Below are positions 10,407 to 18,994 of a stretch of 64,000 bases of DNA, in pieces. The translations under genes were made by a program, and so were the position numbers. Source of the stretch: an uncultured Clostridia bacterium (GTDB taxonomy: Bacteria > Bacillota > Clostridia > UMGS1883); contig CAKSNY010000001.1 of the NCBI GenBank assembly GCA_934476455.1, positions 62,001-126,000 on the forward strand, in the 5' to 3' direction. How positions within the stretch are numbered: position 1 is the stretch's first letter; every line of letters starts with the position of its first letter. A model generated the notes under the pieces. That model did no database searches. It was given only the letters and a program-made list of their open reading frames with translations, and had not been told where the DNA came from.

Positions 10407-11501
10407 ATGAATACATACAAGAGTGCTCTTGAATATGCAAAAATGTGCTGTGATACAATTATGCGCAAATTCCCTGCAAAGGAGCTTCCGCCCAAAGGAA
10501 GATTTCATTACCACGCGGGGGTGTTTTTGTCCGGTATGGAAAGATGCTTCCTTCTAAATGGAATGGAAAAATATAATGAATATATAAAGGCTTTCATAGA
10601 CGAGTTTGTTGATAATAACGGAAAACTTAACAATGCTAATTTGGAAAAATTAGACGATATGCAGCCTTGTAATTTGATGTTCCGCTACTGTAACCGGGAT
10701 GACAGATATAACAAAGTGCTTGACAGTGTTGTGCCGCGCCTGCTTACATGGAAAACAAATAAGTACGGCGGATTTTGGCACATGGGAGATACACCTGATC
10801 AAATGTGGCTTGACAGCCTTTATATGGGCGGTCCGTTAGCTGTCAGATATGGACTTTCGAGGGGTAAGCGCGAATATATAGAACTAATTCATAAGCAAAT
10901 GGAACTTATGTTTAAAAATATGCGTAATAAAAAAACAGGGCTTTTGTACCATGCGTGGGATTGCAGTAAAAAAGAATTATGGGCAAATCATGAAAACGGT
11001 TGTTCGGGCTTTTTCTGGGGCAGAGCAATTGGATGGGTAATTGTTGCAACAGCAGATATTGCCGAATATCTCGGAGACGACGTTCTCGCACGAAGCTTTA
11101 TGGATCGTGCGGTCGAACTTACTATGGCAGTTTTAAAATATCAGGATCCAAAAAGCAATTTATGGTTTCAGGTTGTGGACAAGGGAGATGATCCTGATAA
11201 TTGGACGGAAACATCGTGTTCGTGCCTTTTCTTATACGGTTTGTGTAAACTGATAAGAATGGGAGCTATTGACAATAAGTATATAGAAAGAGCAGAAAAA
11301 GCTTTTCACGGAATTATAAAAGAAAAAACGTATGAAGAAAACGGAAATTTTATTGTAAAGGACATATGTATAGGAACCGGCGTCGGAGATTATAAACACT
11401 ATATAGAGCGTCCAACGGTTGAAAATGATTTGCACGGAACAGGGGCATTTACACTTATGTGTACGGAATATGAAAAAATGCAGCGTAAGTGGGAGAAATA
11501 A
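10407..11501 (+). CDS. GH105-type unsaturated glucuronyl/rhamnogalacturonyl hydrolase
   Basis: 364 residues, no signal peptide, close to the size of B. subtilis YteR/YesR. An (alpha/alpha)6 barrel is indicated by the motifs DQMWLDSLYM (D136 aligns with the YteR general acid/base), LYHAWD, FWGRAIGW, WFQVVD and ETSCSCLFLYGL. The family hydrates and thereby releases the unsaturated uronic acid left at the non-reducing end of oligosaccharides by polysaccharide lyases. That fits the lyase-like proteins at 29296 and 44405. The start at ATG 10407 follows an AAAGG at 10394-10398; the upstream in-frame ATG at 10383 has no good ribosome site. It follows GH31 by 78 bp and precedes the isomerase gene. 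Confidence 0.9.
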   Translation: MNTYKSALEYAKMCCDTIMRKFPAKELPPKGRFHYHAGVFLSGMERCFLLNGMEKYNEYIKAFIDEFVDNNGKLNNANLEKLDDMQPCNLMFRYCNRDDRYNKVLDSVVPRLLTWKTNKYGGFWHMGDTPDQMWLDSLYMGGPLAVRYGLSRGKREYIELIHKQMELMFKNMRNKKTGLLYHAWDCSKKELWANHENGCSGFFWGRAIGWVIVATADIAEYLGDDVLARSFMDRAVELTMAVLKYQDPKSNLWFQVVDKGDDPDNWTETSCSCLFLYGLCKLIRMGAIDNKYIERAEKAFHGIIKEKTYEENGNFIVKDICIGTGVGDYKHYIERPTVENDLHGTGAFTLMCTEYEKMQRKWEK

Positions 11502-11521
11502 CAAAGTAAGGAGATGTTAAA

Positions 11522-12922
11522 ATGAAAAAAACAGAGGTAACGTTTGCGCTGTTTTTCGGAAACCGCGGGTTTTTCCCCGGCGAGGTTATAGCAAGCGCGC
11601 GTAAGGAAATGATCGCCGCCGTTACAAAAAACGGTTTTGACTATATCTGTATGGACGAAAGCCTTACCCGCTACGGCGCTGTTGAAACACGCGCCGAGGG
11701 GAAAAAATATGCGGCTTTTCTTGAAGAAAACAGGGGCAAGTTCGACGGTATAATTTTGTGTATGCCCAATTTTTCCGATGAAAACGGAGCAGCAGAGGCG
11801 CTTAAGGGGATAGATGTACCCGTGCTTGTGCAGGCATATCCCGACGAGCTCGGAAAAATGGATTTTGCACAAAGGCGCGATACCGTCTGCGGAAAGTTTG
11901 CAATGTGCCATGTACTTCGTCAGTGCAAAATAAATTTTACATTAACAAAGAAAATGGCAGTATCGCCGTCTGATGAAGCATTCTCGGAGGATTTAAAGCG
12001 CTTTGGTGCAATCTGCCGTATTGTAAAGGGAATGAAAAGCTTCAGCATAGGCGCTATGGGTGCAAGAACAACAGCCTTTAAAACCGTAAGGGCAGACGAA
12101 ACCGCACTTCAGGGAAAAGGCATTACGGTTGAAACAATAGACCTTTCGTATATATTCGACTTAATGGAAAAGGTCGAAGCAAAGCAGCTTGAAGAAAAGA
12201 AAGAATATTACAGGGGCGTTGCGTCCTTTGGCAGTTATCCGGAGGAAAAGCTTACAAATATAGCAAGGCTCGGAGCAGTGTTTGACAATCTTATAGAGGA
12301 ATACGGTTTAAATGCCGTTGCCGTAAGATGCTGGGATGAATTTGTAACGCAGTACAATATAGCGCCGTGCCTTGTATTAAGCGATCTCAACGAGAAAGGC
12401 ATACCTGCGGCGTGCGAGCTTGACGTAAACAATGCTGTTATGATGTATGCGCTGTGCCTTGCCTCGCAGGAGCCTGTAATGCTGCTTGACGTAAACAATA
12501 ACTACGGTACATCGGAAACAAAGAATATAATGTTCCACTGCTCTGCGGTTCCGTCGTCATTTTTTAAAGAAAAGCCGTATATTTCCGAGCATTTGATGTT
12601 TAAGAAAAGCTACGGCGAAGGAACGGGCGTGGGTATTCTTAACGGAAAAATTAAAAGCGGGAAGGTAACCGTCGGAACAATTAAAACAGAGGACGGCAAA
12701 ATCAGCGGTTTTACCACAGACGGAAAGCTGACCGATGACGAATTTGATAAGGAATTTTTCGGCACGGGTATTGTGTTTGAAAACAAAAACCTTGAAGGAA
12801 TATTTAAGTTTATGTGCGAAAACGGCTATAAGCACCATGTTGCAATAGCAAAGGGCGAATGGTCAGACAGTGTGAAAGAGGCGCTTGAAAAATACCTCGG
12901 ATATAATATAGATATACTGTAA
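11522..12922 (+). CDS. L-fucose/L-arabinose isomerase-like protein
   Basis: 466 residues. The overall sequence fits the L-fucose isomerase-like fold family: an N-terminal Rossmann-like part (DGIILCMPNFSDENGAAEAL near 75-100), a middle domain with GAMGARTTAFKTVRADE, and a C-terminal part with the AVRCWDEF and ACELDVNNA segments typical of metal-dependent aldose-ketose isomerases. E292 or nearby acidic residues in ACELDV would be metal ligands by analogy. The substrate cannot be read from sequence. It sits 2 bp upstream of the next gene's ribosome site, a D-psicose/tagatose-3-epimerase homologue, so the two probably act on the same sugar. AAGGAG before ATG 11522 supports the start. Confidence 0.8.
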   Translation: MKKTEVTFALFFGNRGFFPGEVIASARKEMIAAVTKNGFDYICMDESLTRYGAVETRAEGKKYAAFLEENRGKFDGIILCMPNFSDENGAAEALKGIDVPVLVQAYPDELGKMDFAQRRDTVCGKFAMCHVLRQCKINFTLTKKMAVSPSDEAFSEDLKRFGAICRIVKGMKSFSIGAMGARTTAFKTVRADETALQGKGITVETIDLSYIFDLMEKVEAKQLEEKKEYYRGVASFGSYPEEKLTNIARLGAVFDNLIEEYGLNAVAVRCWDEFVTQYNIAPCLVLSDLNEKGIPAACELDVNNAVMMYALCLASQEPVMLLDVNNNYGTSETKNIMFHCSAVPSSFFKEKPYISEHLMFKKSYGEGTGVGILNGKIKSGKVTVGTIKTEDGKISGFTTDGKLTDDEFDKEFFGTGIVFENKNLEGIFKFMCENGYKHHVAIAKGEWSDSVKEALEKYLGYNIDIL

Positions 12923-12938
12923 AATGGAGGAAATGAAA

Positions 12939-13829
12939 GTGAATAAGCTTGGCATTTTTATGAATTTTTGGGAAAAGAACTGGGATGCAGACCACGCAAA
13001 GTATATAAAAAAGGCAAAGGCTATAGGGTTTGACGTTTTGGAATTTCAGGCGCAGCCGCTGCTTGAAATGTCGGATGAAAAAATACGCTCTTTAAAAGCG
13101 CTTGCCGATGAAACAGGTATTGAGCTTACATACAGCCTCGGACTGGATCGGGCGTACGATGTTTCATCTCTTGACGAAACGGTAAGACTTGGCGGGGTTA
13201 AATATCTGCAAAACATAATAAAGAAGATGTATGTCGGCGGGGGAACGCTGCTTTCCGGCGTAAGCTATGCAGGGTGGGGAACACCCGACAATTTTAACGG
13301 CGACAAACGCCCGTATTGGGAACAAAGCGTAAAAAGTATGCGCGAGATAATAAAAACAGCCCAGGAGTGCGGCGTTACCTATTGTGTGGAAGCGGTAAAC
13401 CGTTTTGAAACGTGCCTTATAAACACAGCGGAGGAAGCGCTTAAATATACAGAAGAAATAGACAGCCCGAACATTGGGGTGCTGCTTGACACGTATCATA
13501 TGAATATAGAGGAAAATAACATAGGCGATGCAATAAGGCTGGTCGGAAAAAGGCTGACAAGCTTTCACACAGGGGAAAACAACCGCACGGCACCGGGCAG
13601 GGGACATATAAACTGGGACGAAATATTTAAAGCGCTTGCCGATATTGAATATAAAGGGAGAATAATATCCGAGCCTTTTGTAACGGAAGGCGGAGAGGTA
13701 GGGCGCGATATACATGTGTACCGCAATCTTGTAGAAAACCCGTGCGAGGGAACCATCGATAACGAGGCAAGATTCCTTTTGAATTTTGAAAAGAAAATGC
13801 TTGAAAAATATATGTGCATAAATATATAA
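12939..13829 (+). CDS. D-psicose/D-tagatose 3-epimerase family ketose epimerase
   Basis: 296 residues from a GTG start. The four metal/catalytic positions of ketose 3-epimerases are all present: E151 (CVEAVNRFE), D184 (LLDTYHMNIEE), H210 (FHTGENNR) and E245 (SEPFV), one residue offset from the numbering of the clostridial D-psicose 3-epimerase. The whole chain resembles that enzyme, including the GRGHINW segment. The reaction expected is C3 epimerisation of a free ketose (fructose/psicose or tagatose/sorbose type). The GTG at 12939 lies 8 bp after GGAGG (12926-12930); the ATG codons at 12924 and 12933 overlap or crowd that site. Co-transcription with the isomerase at 11522 suggests a two-step conversion of a rare sugar to a central ketose. 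Confidence 0.88.
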   Translation: MNKLGIFMNFWEKNWDADHAKYIKKAKAIGFDVLEFQAQPLLEMSDEKIRSLKALADETGIELTYSLGLDRAYDVSSLDETVRLGGVKYLQNIIKKMYVGGGTLLSGVSYAGWGTPDNFNGDKRPYWEQSVKSMREIIKTAQECGVTYCVEAVNRFETCLINTAEEALKYTEEIDSPNIGVLLDTYHMNIEENNIGDAIRLVGKRLTSFHTGENNRTAPGRGHINWDEIFKALADIEYKGRIISEPFVTEGGEVGRDIHVYRNLVENPCEGTIDNEARFLLNFEKKMLEKYMCINI

Positions 13830-13854
13830 TGAAAAAATGAAAGGAAACGAAGAA

Positions 13855-16047
13855 ATGATTGTATATGACGGCAGTACAAATATTTTTCACATTGCAACAA
13901 AAAACACCTCATACATAATGCGCCTTAAATGCGGCAGCATACTTGAGCATCTGTATTACGGAAAGCGCCTTCAAAATATCGACGGGATAGAGCTTTTCCC
14001 CGATGATGAAATAAAGAATTTTGCAGCGGTTGACTGTAGAGTGGGCGCGGATGGTGCGCGCCTTTCAACAGAGTGTATAATGCAGGAGTACGCTTTTTTC
14101 GGAAGTGCGGATTTGCGCAAGCCGTCGTTTCACGCACAGTATAAAGACGGCAGCAGAATTACAAAAATGAAATATGCGGGGCATAAAATTTACAGCGGCA
14201 AAAATGCGCTTTGCGGCTTGCCCTCGACATGCGAAGGAGAGGATAAAAACGTTCAAACGCTTGAAATCACTCTTTTTGACGAGCTTACAGGGCTGAAGCT
14301 TATTCTTTTGTATTCCGCATTTGAAGAAAAGGACGCAATTGTAAGAAGTGTTCGTGCGGAGAACAGCGGAAACAGCCCGATAGACATTAAAGAAATAATG
14401 AGTATGAGTATTGATATGGCGGACGATGGGTATGATTTTTTGCACCTTCCCGGTTCGTGGGCAAGGGAACGCCATATAGAAAGAAAGCCGCTTATAAGCG
14501 GAACAATGAAAATTGAAAGCCGCCGCGGCAGCAGCTCGCATCATCACAGCCCGTTTTTTGCACTTGCAAAGAAAGAAGCGACGGAATACAGCGGCGATGT
14601 TTACGGATTCAGCTTTGTTTACAGCGGAAACTTTGAAGCGGGGATAGAAAAAGACACATACAATACAATCCGTGCTTTTATGGGGATAAACTCGTTTGAC
14701 TTTAGCTGGCGCCTTGAAAGCGGAGAGGCGTTTACCGCACCCGAGGTTGTTATGATATATTCCGAAAACGGATTAACGGATATGTCGCAAAGATTTCACA
14801 ATCTTTATAAAAAGAACCTGGCGCGCGGGAAGTGGCGCGACAAAGAGCGCCCGATTCTTATAAACAACTGGGAGGCAACGTATTTTGACTTTGACGAGGA
14901 AAAAATACTTCAAATTGCAAAAAAAGCAAAGAGCGTAGGGATAGAGCTTATGGTGCTTGACGACGGCTGGTTTGGGAAAAGGAACAGCGACAATTGCTCC
15001 CTAGGTGACTGGACGGAAAACCGCGAAAAGCTGCCGCACGGCATAGACGGTCTTGCAGAGGAGATTGAAAAGCTTGGAATGAAGTTCGGGCTGTGGTTTG
15101 AGCCTGAAATGGTTTCGCCCGACAGTGACCTTTACAGGGCGCACCCCGACTGGTGCCTGCACGTTGAAAACCGCGAAAAAAGCTTGGGGCGAAACCAGCT
15201 TATACTTGATTTATCGCGGGAGGACGTGTGCGGGTATGTGGTATCGTTTCTTACGGATATTCTTAAAAGGGCAAAAATATCGTACGTAAAGTGGGATATG
15301 AACAGAAATATGACAGAGGTCGGCTCTGCGCTTCTGCCGCCGCAAAAACAGGCAGAGGTTTCGCACCGCTATATGCTTGGGCTGTACAAAATCCTTGAAA
15401 CAATCACAAAGGAATTTCCGGACGTTCTTTTCGAGGGGTGCAGCGGCGGCGGCGGAAGGTTTGATGCGGGAATGATGCACTACTTTAATCAGTACTGGAC
15501 AAGCGACGATACAGATGGGGTTGAGCGCATATACATACAGTACGGCACAAGCATTGTTATGCCGCCCACCTTTATGGGAGCGCATATATCCGATGTTCCC
15601 AATCATCAGACGCAGCGTGTAACGCCGATGAAGCTTAGGGCAGACGCTTCATTGTGCGGGCAGTTTGGCTATGAGCTTGACATAACAAAAATGAGTGATG
15701 ACGAATTAGAAGAGGTTAAAAAGCAGATAGAATTTTATAAGTCCGTACGCGATGTAATACACAACGGCGATATGTACCGTCTTGCTTCGCCGTTTGAAGA
15801 AAGCCGCGCCGCGTGGGAGTTTGTATCGGAGGATAAACAAACGGCTGTTTTGTGCAGTTATATTATAAAAAAGCTGCCCGGAATGAAGCACGGAAGAATT
15901 AAAATGCGCGGGCTTAAAGAAAACGCCCTTTACCGCATAAGGGGAACGGAGCATACCTTCGGCGGCAGTGTTTTGATGAATTACGGCATAAGGGCAAAGG
16001 AAGAAAAGGATTATGACAGCGAAATTTTGGTTTTTGATATGATATAA
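13855..16047 (+). CDS. GH36 alpha-galactosidase
   Basis: 730 residues, the usual length of clostridial/bacillar GH36 alpha-galactosidases, without signal peptide. An N-terminal beta-sandwich (~1-320) precedes a TIM barrel. Motifs: LMVLDDGWFG, KLGMKFGLWFEPEMVSPDS, YVKWDMNR with D481 as nucleophile, FEGCSGGGGRFD for substrate binding, and SDDTDGVERI (550-558) carrying the acid/base. It releases terminal alpha-galactose from oligosaccharides in the cytoplasm. The ATG at 13855 has AAAGGA nine bases upstream and gives the canonical N-terminus; an in-frame ATG at 13837 overlaps that site. It is last in the locus-1 run and is followed by a hairpin at 16079. Confidence 0.95.
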   Translation: MIVYDGSTNIFHIATKNTSYIMRLKCGSILEHLYYGKRLQNIDGIELFPDDEIKNFAAVDCRVGADGARLSTECIMQEYAFFGSADLRKPSFHAQYKDGSRITKMKYAGHKIYSGKNALCGLPSTCEGEDKNVQTLEITLFDELTGLKLILLYSAFEEKDAIVRSVRAENSGNSPIDIKEIMSMSIDMADDGYDFLHLPGSWARERHIERKPLISGTMKIESRRGSSSHHHSPFFALAKKEATEYSGDVYGFSFVYSGNFEAGIEKDTYNTIRAFMGINSFDFSWRLESGEAFTAPEVVMIYSENGLTDMSQRFHNLYKKNLARGKWRDKERPILINNWEATYFDFDEEKILQIAKKAKSVGIELMVLDDGWFGKRNSDNCSLGDWTENREKLPHGIDGLAEEIEKLGMKFGLWFEPEMVSPDSDLYRAHPDWCLHVENREKSLGRNQLILDLSREDVCGYVVSFLTDILKRAKISYVKWDMNRNMTEVGSALLPPQKQAEVSHRYMLGLYKILETITKEFPDVLFEGCSGGGGRFDAGMMHYFNQYWTSDDTDGVERIYIQYGTSIVMPPTFMGAHISDVPNHQTQRVTPMKLRADASLCGQFGYELDITKMSDDELEEVKKQIEFYKSVRDVIHNGDMYRLASPFEESRAAWEFVSEDKQTAVLCSYIIKKLPGMKHGRIKMRGLKENALYRIRGTEHTFGGSVLMNYGIRAKEEKDYDSEILVFDMI

Positions 16048-16078
16048 TCAAAAACCTATGTAAAAAAATGGAATTGGT

Positions 16079-16108
16079 GCGGCAGCTTAAGCTGCCGCAT
16101 TAGTTTTT
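16079..16108 (+). terminator. intrinsic terminator-like hairpin after the GH36 gene
   Basis: A perfect 20-base palindrome (GCGGCAGCTT and its complement, 16079-16098) is followed by ATTAGTTTTTG. It lies 32 bp after the GH36 stop and could end the locus-1 transcript. The hairpin overlaps the 3' end of the transposase remnant on the other strand, so it may come from the mobile element rather than the operon. Confidence 0.55.
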
Positions 16109-16260
16109 GCCTTTTTACTCTTGTATCTAAACATATGTAATATTCTTTTTCTGAATCGTTCAAAATTGCGGTATCCGTAAGCATTTCGCTTTAACACTTT
16201 TATCTTGTTGTTGCGTTCTTCAGTAAATCCGTTTGCCTATTTTAAGGCTTTGAAATCCGA
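16087..16260 (-). pseudogene. remnant of an ISL3-type transposase (C-terminal fragment)
   Basis: Read on the minus strand, 16233-16087 encodes the ISL3/IS204-type transposase ending: NGFTEERNNKIKVLKR, then AYGYRNFERFRKRIL, with a TAA at 16089-16087. The in-frame sequence further upstream (FKALK) is interrupted by a TAG where the family has an aromatic residue, and more stops follow (for example near 16300). No start or catalytic DDE core remains. Only the last ~50 residues plus decayed upstream sequence are left. This is the sole visible trace of an insertion sequence in the window and occupies most of the 360-bp gap between the GH36 and carboxypeptidase genes. Confidence 0.8.
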
Positions 16261-16308
16261 ACAGAATATAACAGCTAAAACTGTAACACTTAATCAATGT
16301 GAAATATG

Positions 16309-16328
16309 CGTTGTTAATCACAACAACG
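16309..16328. repeat. short inverted repeat in the gap before the carboxypeptidase gene
   Basis: CGTTGTT and AACAACG face each other across 6 bases. It could be an operator for the downstream gene or debris of the neighbouring transposase remnant; nothing favours one reading. The rest of 16261-16400 is AT-rich with no convincing gene. Confidence 0.25.
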
Positions 16329-16407
16329 TACGCGTGTTTTTTAATTTTAAAACAAAGTATAAATCTGCCTTTTTTGTAGTATATTTTTATGAGGAAAGGG
16401 GATTTAT

Positions 16408-17490
16408 ATGCGAAAAGTTATTCCGTTGTTTATTATTATAATGAATGTGCTTTCCGTAAGCACATTTGCGATAAGCGCCAAAAGTGCGGTTCTGATTGAC
16501 AGTGCAAGCGGCAGGGTGCTTTTTGAGAAAAATAAGGATGAAAGACTGCCTATGGCAAGCACTACAAAAATAATGACGGGGCTTTTGGCATGTGAAAGTA
16601 AAAAACTTTCCGAAACTGTAACCGTAAGCCCTGTAGCGGAAGGAACGGAAGGGTCGTCTATTTGGCTTAAAGCGGGTGAAAAGCTTACGCTTGAAGAATT
16701 GTGCTATGGGCTTATGCTTAAAAGCGGAAACGACGCCGCCGTTGCGATAGCGCAGTATTTGTGCGGAAGTGAGGATGCGTTTGCGCTTGTTATGAACAAG
16801 CGTGCGCGTGCGGCAGGTGCAAATAACACGTGCTTTAAAAATCCGAGCGGACTTGACGCGGAGGGACATTTTACAACGGCATATGACCTTGCAATGATTA
16901 GTAAAAGCGCAATGCAAAATGCCGCTTTCAGAAAAATTGCAGGAACGAAAAACAAAACAATCCCGTGGGAGGATTCCGAATGGGACAGAGCGCTTAAAAA
17001 CCACAACAAGCTTCTATGGCTTTATGAGGGGTGCAACGGCATTAAAACAGGGTTTACCAAAAAAAGCGGAAGATGTCTTGTATCTTCGGCGGCGAGGGAT
17101 AATACAGAGCTTATTGCGGTTACCCTTAACGCGCCCGACGACTGGAACGACCATAAGGCAATGCTTGACGAGGGGTTTAAAAATTACAGTACAAGAATTA
17201 TTTATATTAAGGGCGAAAAGGTGACAAAATATGTTTATGACAAAAAAAGGTCAAAAAGAGTTTTGTTAGTGTCCGAAAACGGGTTTTCAATAGCTGTTAA
17301 AAGCGGTGAAACGATAAGCGAAAAAATAGAATATTTGCCGAAAAAACCGCCGCTTAAAAAAGGCGAAACGGGTGCGATAGTTCACATATATGTAAACGGA
17401 AACGAAATATGCACCACGCCGCTGGTGTACAAAAATAATATAGTAACAAAGGATAAGGAGAAAGGGTTTATAAAAAAGCTTTTCGGTTAA
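16408..17490 (+). CDS. D-alanyl-D-alanine carboxypeptidase (DacF/PBP5-type)
   Basis: 360 residues with an N-terminal signal sequence (hydrophobic ~4-22). The three serine-peptidase S11 motifs are in order: S51-TTK, S106-GN and K213-TG. This class trims the terminal D-Ala from peptidoglycan pentapeptides outside the membrane and so controls cross-linking. A C-terminal beta region (~255-340) corresponds to PBP5_C. Start ATG 16408 follows a GGAAAGGGG site. It is a housekeeping gene flanked by a transposase remnant and the potassium-uptake genes and appears to be transcribed alone, since a strong promoter lies just after its stop. Confidence 0.93.
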   Translation: MRKVIPLFIIIMNVLSVSTFAISAKSAVLIDSASGRVLFEKNKDERLPMASTTKIMTGLLACESKKLSETVTVSPVAEGTEGSSIWLKAGEKLTLEELCYGLMLKSGNDAAVAIAQYLCGSEDAFALVMNKRARAAGANNTCFKNPSGLDAEGHFTTAYDLAMISKSAMQNAAFRKIAGTKNKTIPWEDSEWDRALKNHNKLLWLYEGCNGIKTGFTKKSGRCLVSSAARDNTELIAVTLNAPDDWNDHKAMLDEGFKNYSTRIIYIKGEKVTKYVYDKKRSKRVLLVSENGFSIAVKSGETISEKIEYLPKKPPLKKGETGAIVHIYVNGNEICTTPLVYKNNIVTKDKEKGFIKKLFG

Positions 17491-17502
17491 TCGGCACAGG
17501 TA

Positions 17503-17531
17503 TTGACAATAAAGAAACGATTTGCTATAAT
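17503..17531 (+). promoter_or_regulatory. consensus sigma-A promoter for trkA-trkH
   Basis: TTGACA at 17503-17508 and TATAAT at 17526-17531 are both perfect, with a 17-bp spacer. Transcription would begin near 17538, giving an ~85-base leader before the trkA start at 17624. No riboswitch-like structure is obvious in that leader. Confidence 0.85.
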
Positions 17532-17623
17532 ACAGGCGGACTTAAGAATATGTACTCGTATATCGGCACATATGCTTATGTAACGAATAATCCGAAAACA
17601 AATGTAAAATCGAGGGACAGACA

Positions 17624-18982
17624 ATGAATATTATTATAGTAGGCTGCGGTAAAATCGGACAAAAGCTTGTTGAGGAGTTAAGCTCTGAGGAACATGATAT
17701 TACCGCGGTCGATTTGCGCCCGGGCGTAATTCGGGATCTTACCGGAAAATACGACGTTATGGGGGTAACCGGAAACGGCGCCGTGATAGACGTTTTGGAG
17801 GAGGCAGGCGTTACGGATGCAGACATTCTTATTGCCGTAACGGGGTCTGACGAGATAAACCTTCTCACGTGCCTTATAGCGAGAAAGGCGGGCGGCTGCC
17901 GCACGATAGCACGCGTGCGAAATCCGGAATACAGCAAGGAAATAAGCATATTTAAAGAAGATTTGGGTCTTGCAATGATTATAAACCCCGAGCTTACAGC
18001 GGCAAACGAAATAGCAAGGATATTAAGATTTCCCTCTGCAATACAGATAGATACGTTTGCAAAGGGCAGGGTTGAAATACTAAAGTTCAGAATACCCGAG
18101 GGCAGCATTTTGGACCAGCTGAAAATTGTAGATGTGGGGCGCAATCTGAAATGCGACGTTTTAATATGCGGGGTAGAGCGCGGAAACGACGCCTTTATTC
18201 CCGACGGAAGCTTTGAACTTCGCGCGGGGGATTTTGTGAGCATAGTTGCCTCTATAAAAAACGGGCAGTTTTTCTTTAAAAAGATAGGGATAAAGTCCGG
18301 CAGTGTAAAAGACGCGATGATTGTAGGCGGCGGAGCTACGGGATATTATCTTGCACATAAGCTTTTGCAGACGGGAATAGCCGTAAAAATAATAGATAAC
18401 AGTGCGGCGCGCTGTGACGAACTGTGCAGACTTTTGCCGCGCGCAACAGTTATAAACGGCGACGGAACAGATGCGTCTGTTCTTATTGAAGAAGGTGTTG
18501 AAAATGCGGGCGCGGTTGTTGCACTTACGGGCATTGACGAAGAAAACATTCTTTTATCGCTTTTTGCAAAGAGCAGGTCAAATGAAAACGCCAAAGTTGT
18601 TACAAAGCTTAACCGCATTTCATATGACGAGGTAATAAGTGCGCTTAACCTTGACACAATAATTTATCCGAAAAATATTACGGCAGAATACATTGTACGT
18701 TTTGTGCGTGCAAAAAATAACTCCGTGGGCGATATAGAAACAATGCACTTTATTCTTGACGGTAAGGCGGAAGCGCTGGAATTCAGGGTTAATAAGGCAT
18801 GCTCACTTACGGATATTCCGCTTGAAAAACTGAAGCTTAGGAAGAACATTCTTCTTGCATGTATCAACAGAAACGGAAATATCATAATTCCGCGCGGACA
18901 TGATGTGATAAAGATTGGCGATACCGTGATAATAGTAACAACAAATACCGGAATACAGCAGATTTCCGACATCGTTGAGTAA
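17624..18982 (+). CDS. trkA: Trk/Ktr potassium uptake regulatory subunit TrkA
   Basis: 452 residues organised as two tandem RCK units. Each has a Rossmann NAD-binding half (IIVGCGKIGQKL at ~3-15 and MIVGGGATGYYL at ~232-243) and a TrkA-C half (~140-220 and ~370-450, with EGSILDQL and IPRGHDVIKIGD segments). This cytoplasmic protein binds nucleotide and gates the TrkH channel. The stop is 12 bp before the trkH start, so they are one operon driven by the promoter at 17503. Confidence 0.95.
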   Translation: MNIIIVGCGKIGQKLVEELSSEEHDITAVDLRPGVIRDLTGKYDVMGVTGNGAVIDVLEEAGVTDADILIAVTGSDEINLLTCLIARKAGGCRTIARVRNPEYSKEISIFKEDLGLAMIINPELTAANEIARILRFPSAIQIDTFAKGRVEILKFRIPEGSILDQLKIVDVGRNLKCDVLICGVERGNDAFIPDGSFELRAGDFVSIVASIKNGQFFFKKIGIKSGSVKDAMIVGGGATGYYLAHKLLQTGIAVKIIDNSAARCDELCRLLPRATVINGDGTDASVLIEEGVENAGAVVALTGIDEENILLSLFAKSRSNENAKVVTKLNRISYDEVISALNLDTIIYPKNITAEYIVRFVRAKNNSVGDIETMHFILDGKAEALEFRVNKACSLTDIPLEKLKLRKNILLACINRNGNIIIPRGHDVIKIGDTVIIVTTNTGIQQISDIVE

Positions 18983-18994
18983 GGAAGTGCCGAT

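Noticed and set aside
16387..17004. 205-codon minus-strand frame
   Set aside because: Opposite the carboxypeptidase gene with intact SxxK, SxN and KTG motifs; a shadow of that codon usage.
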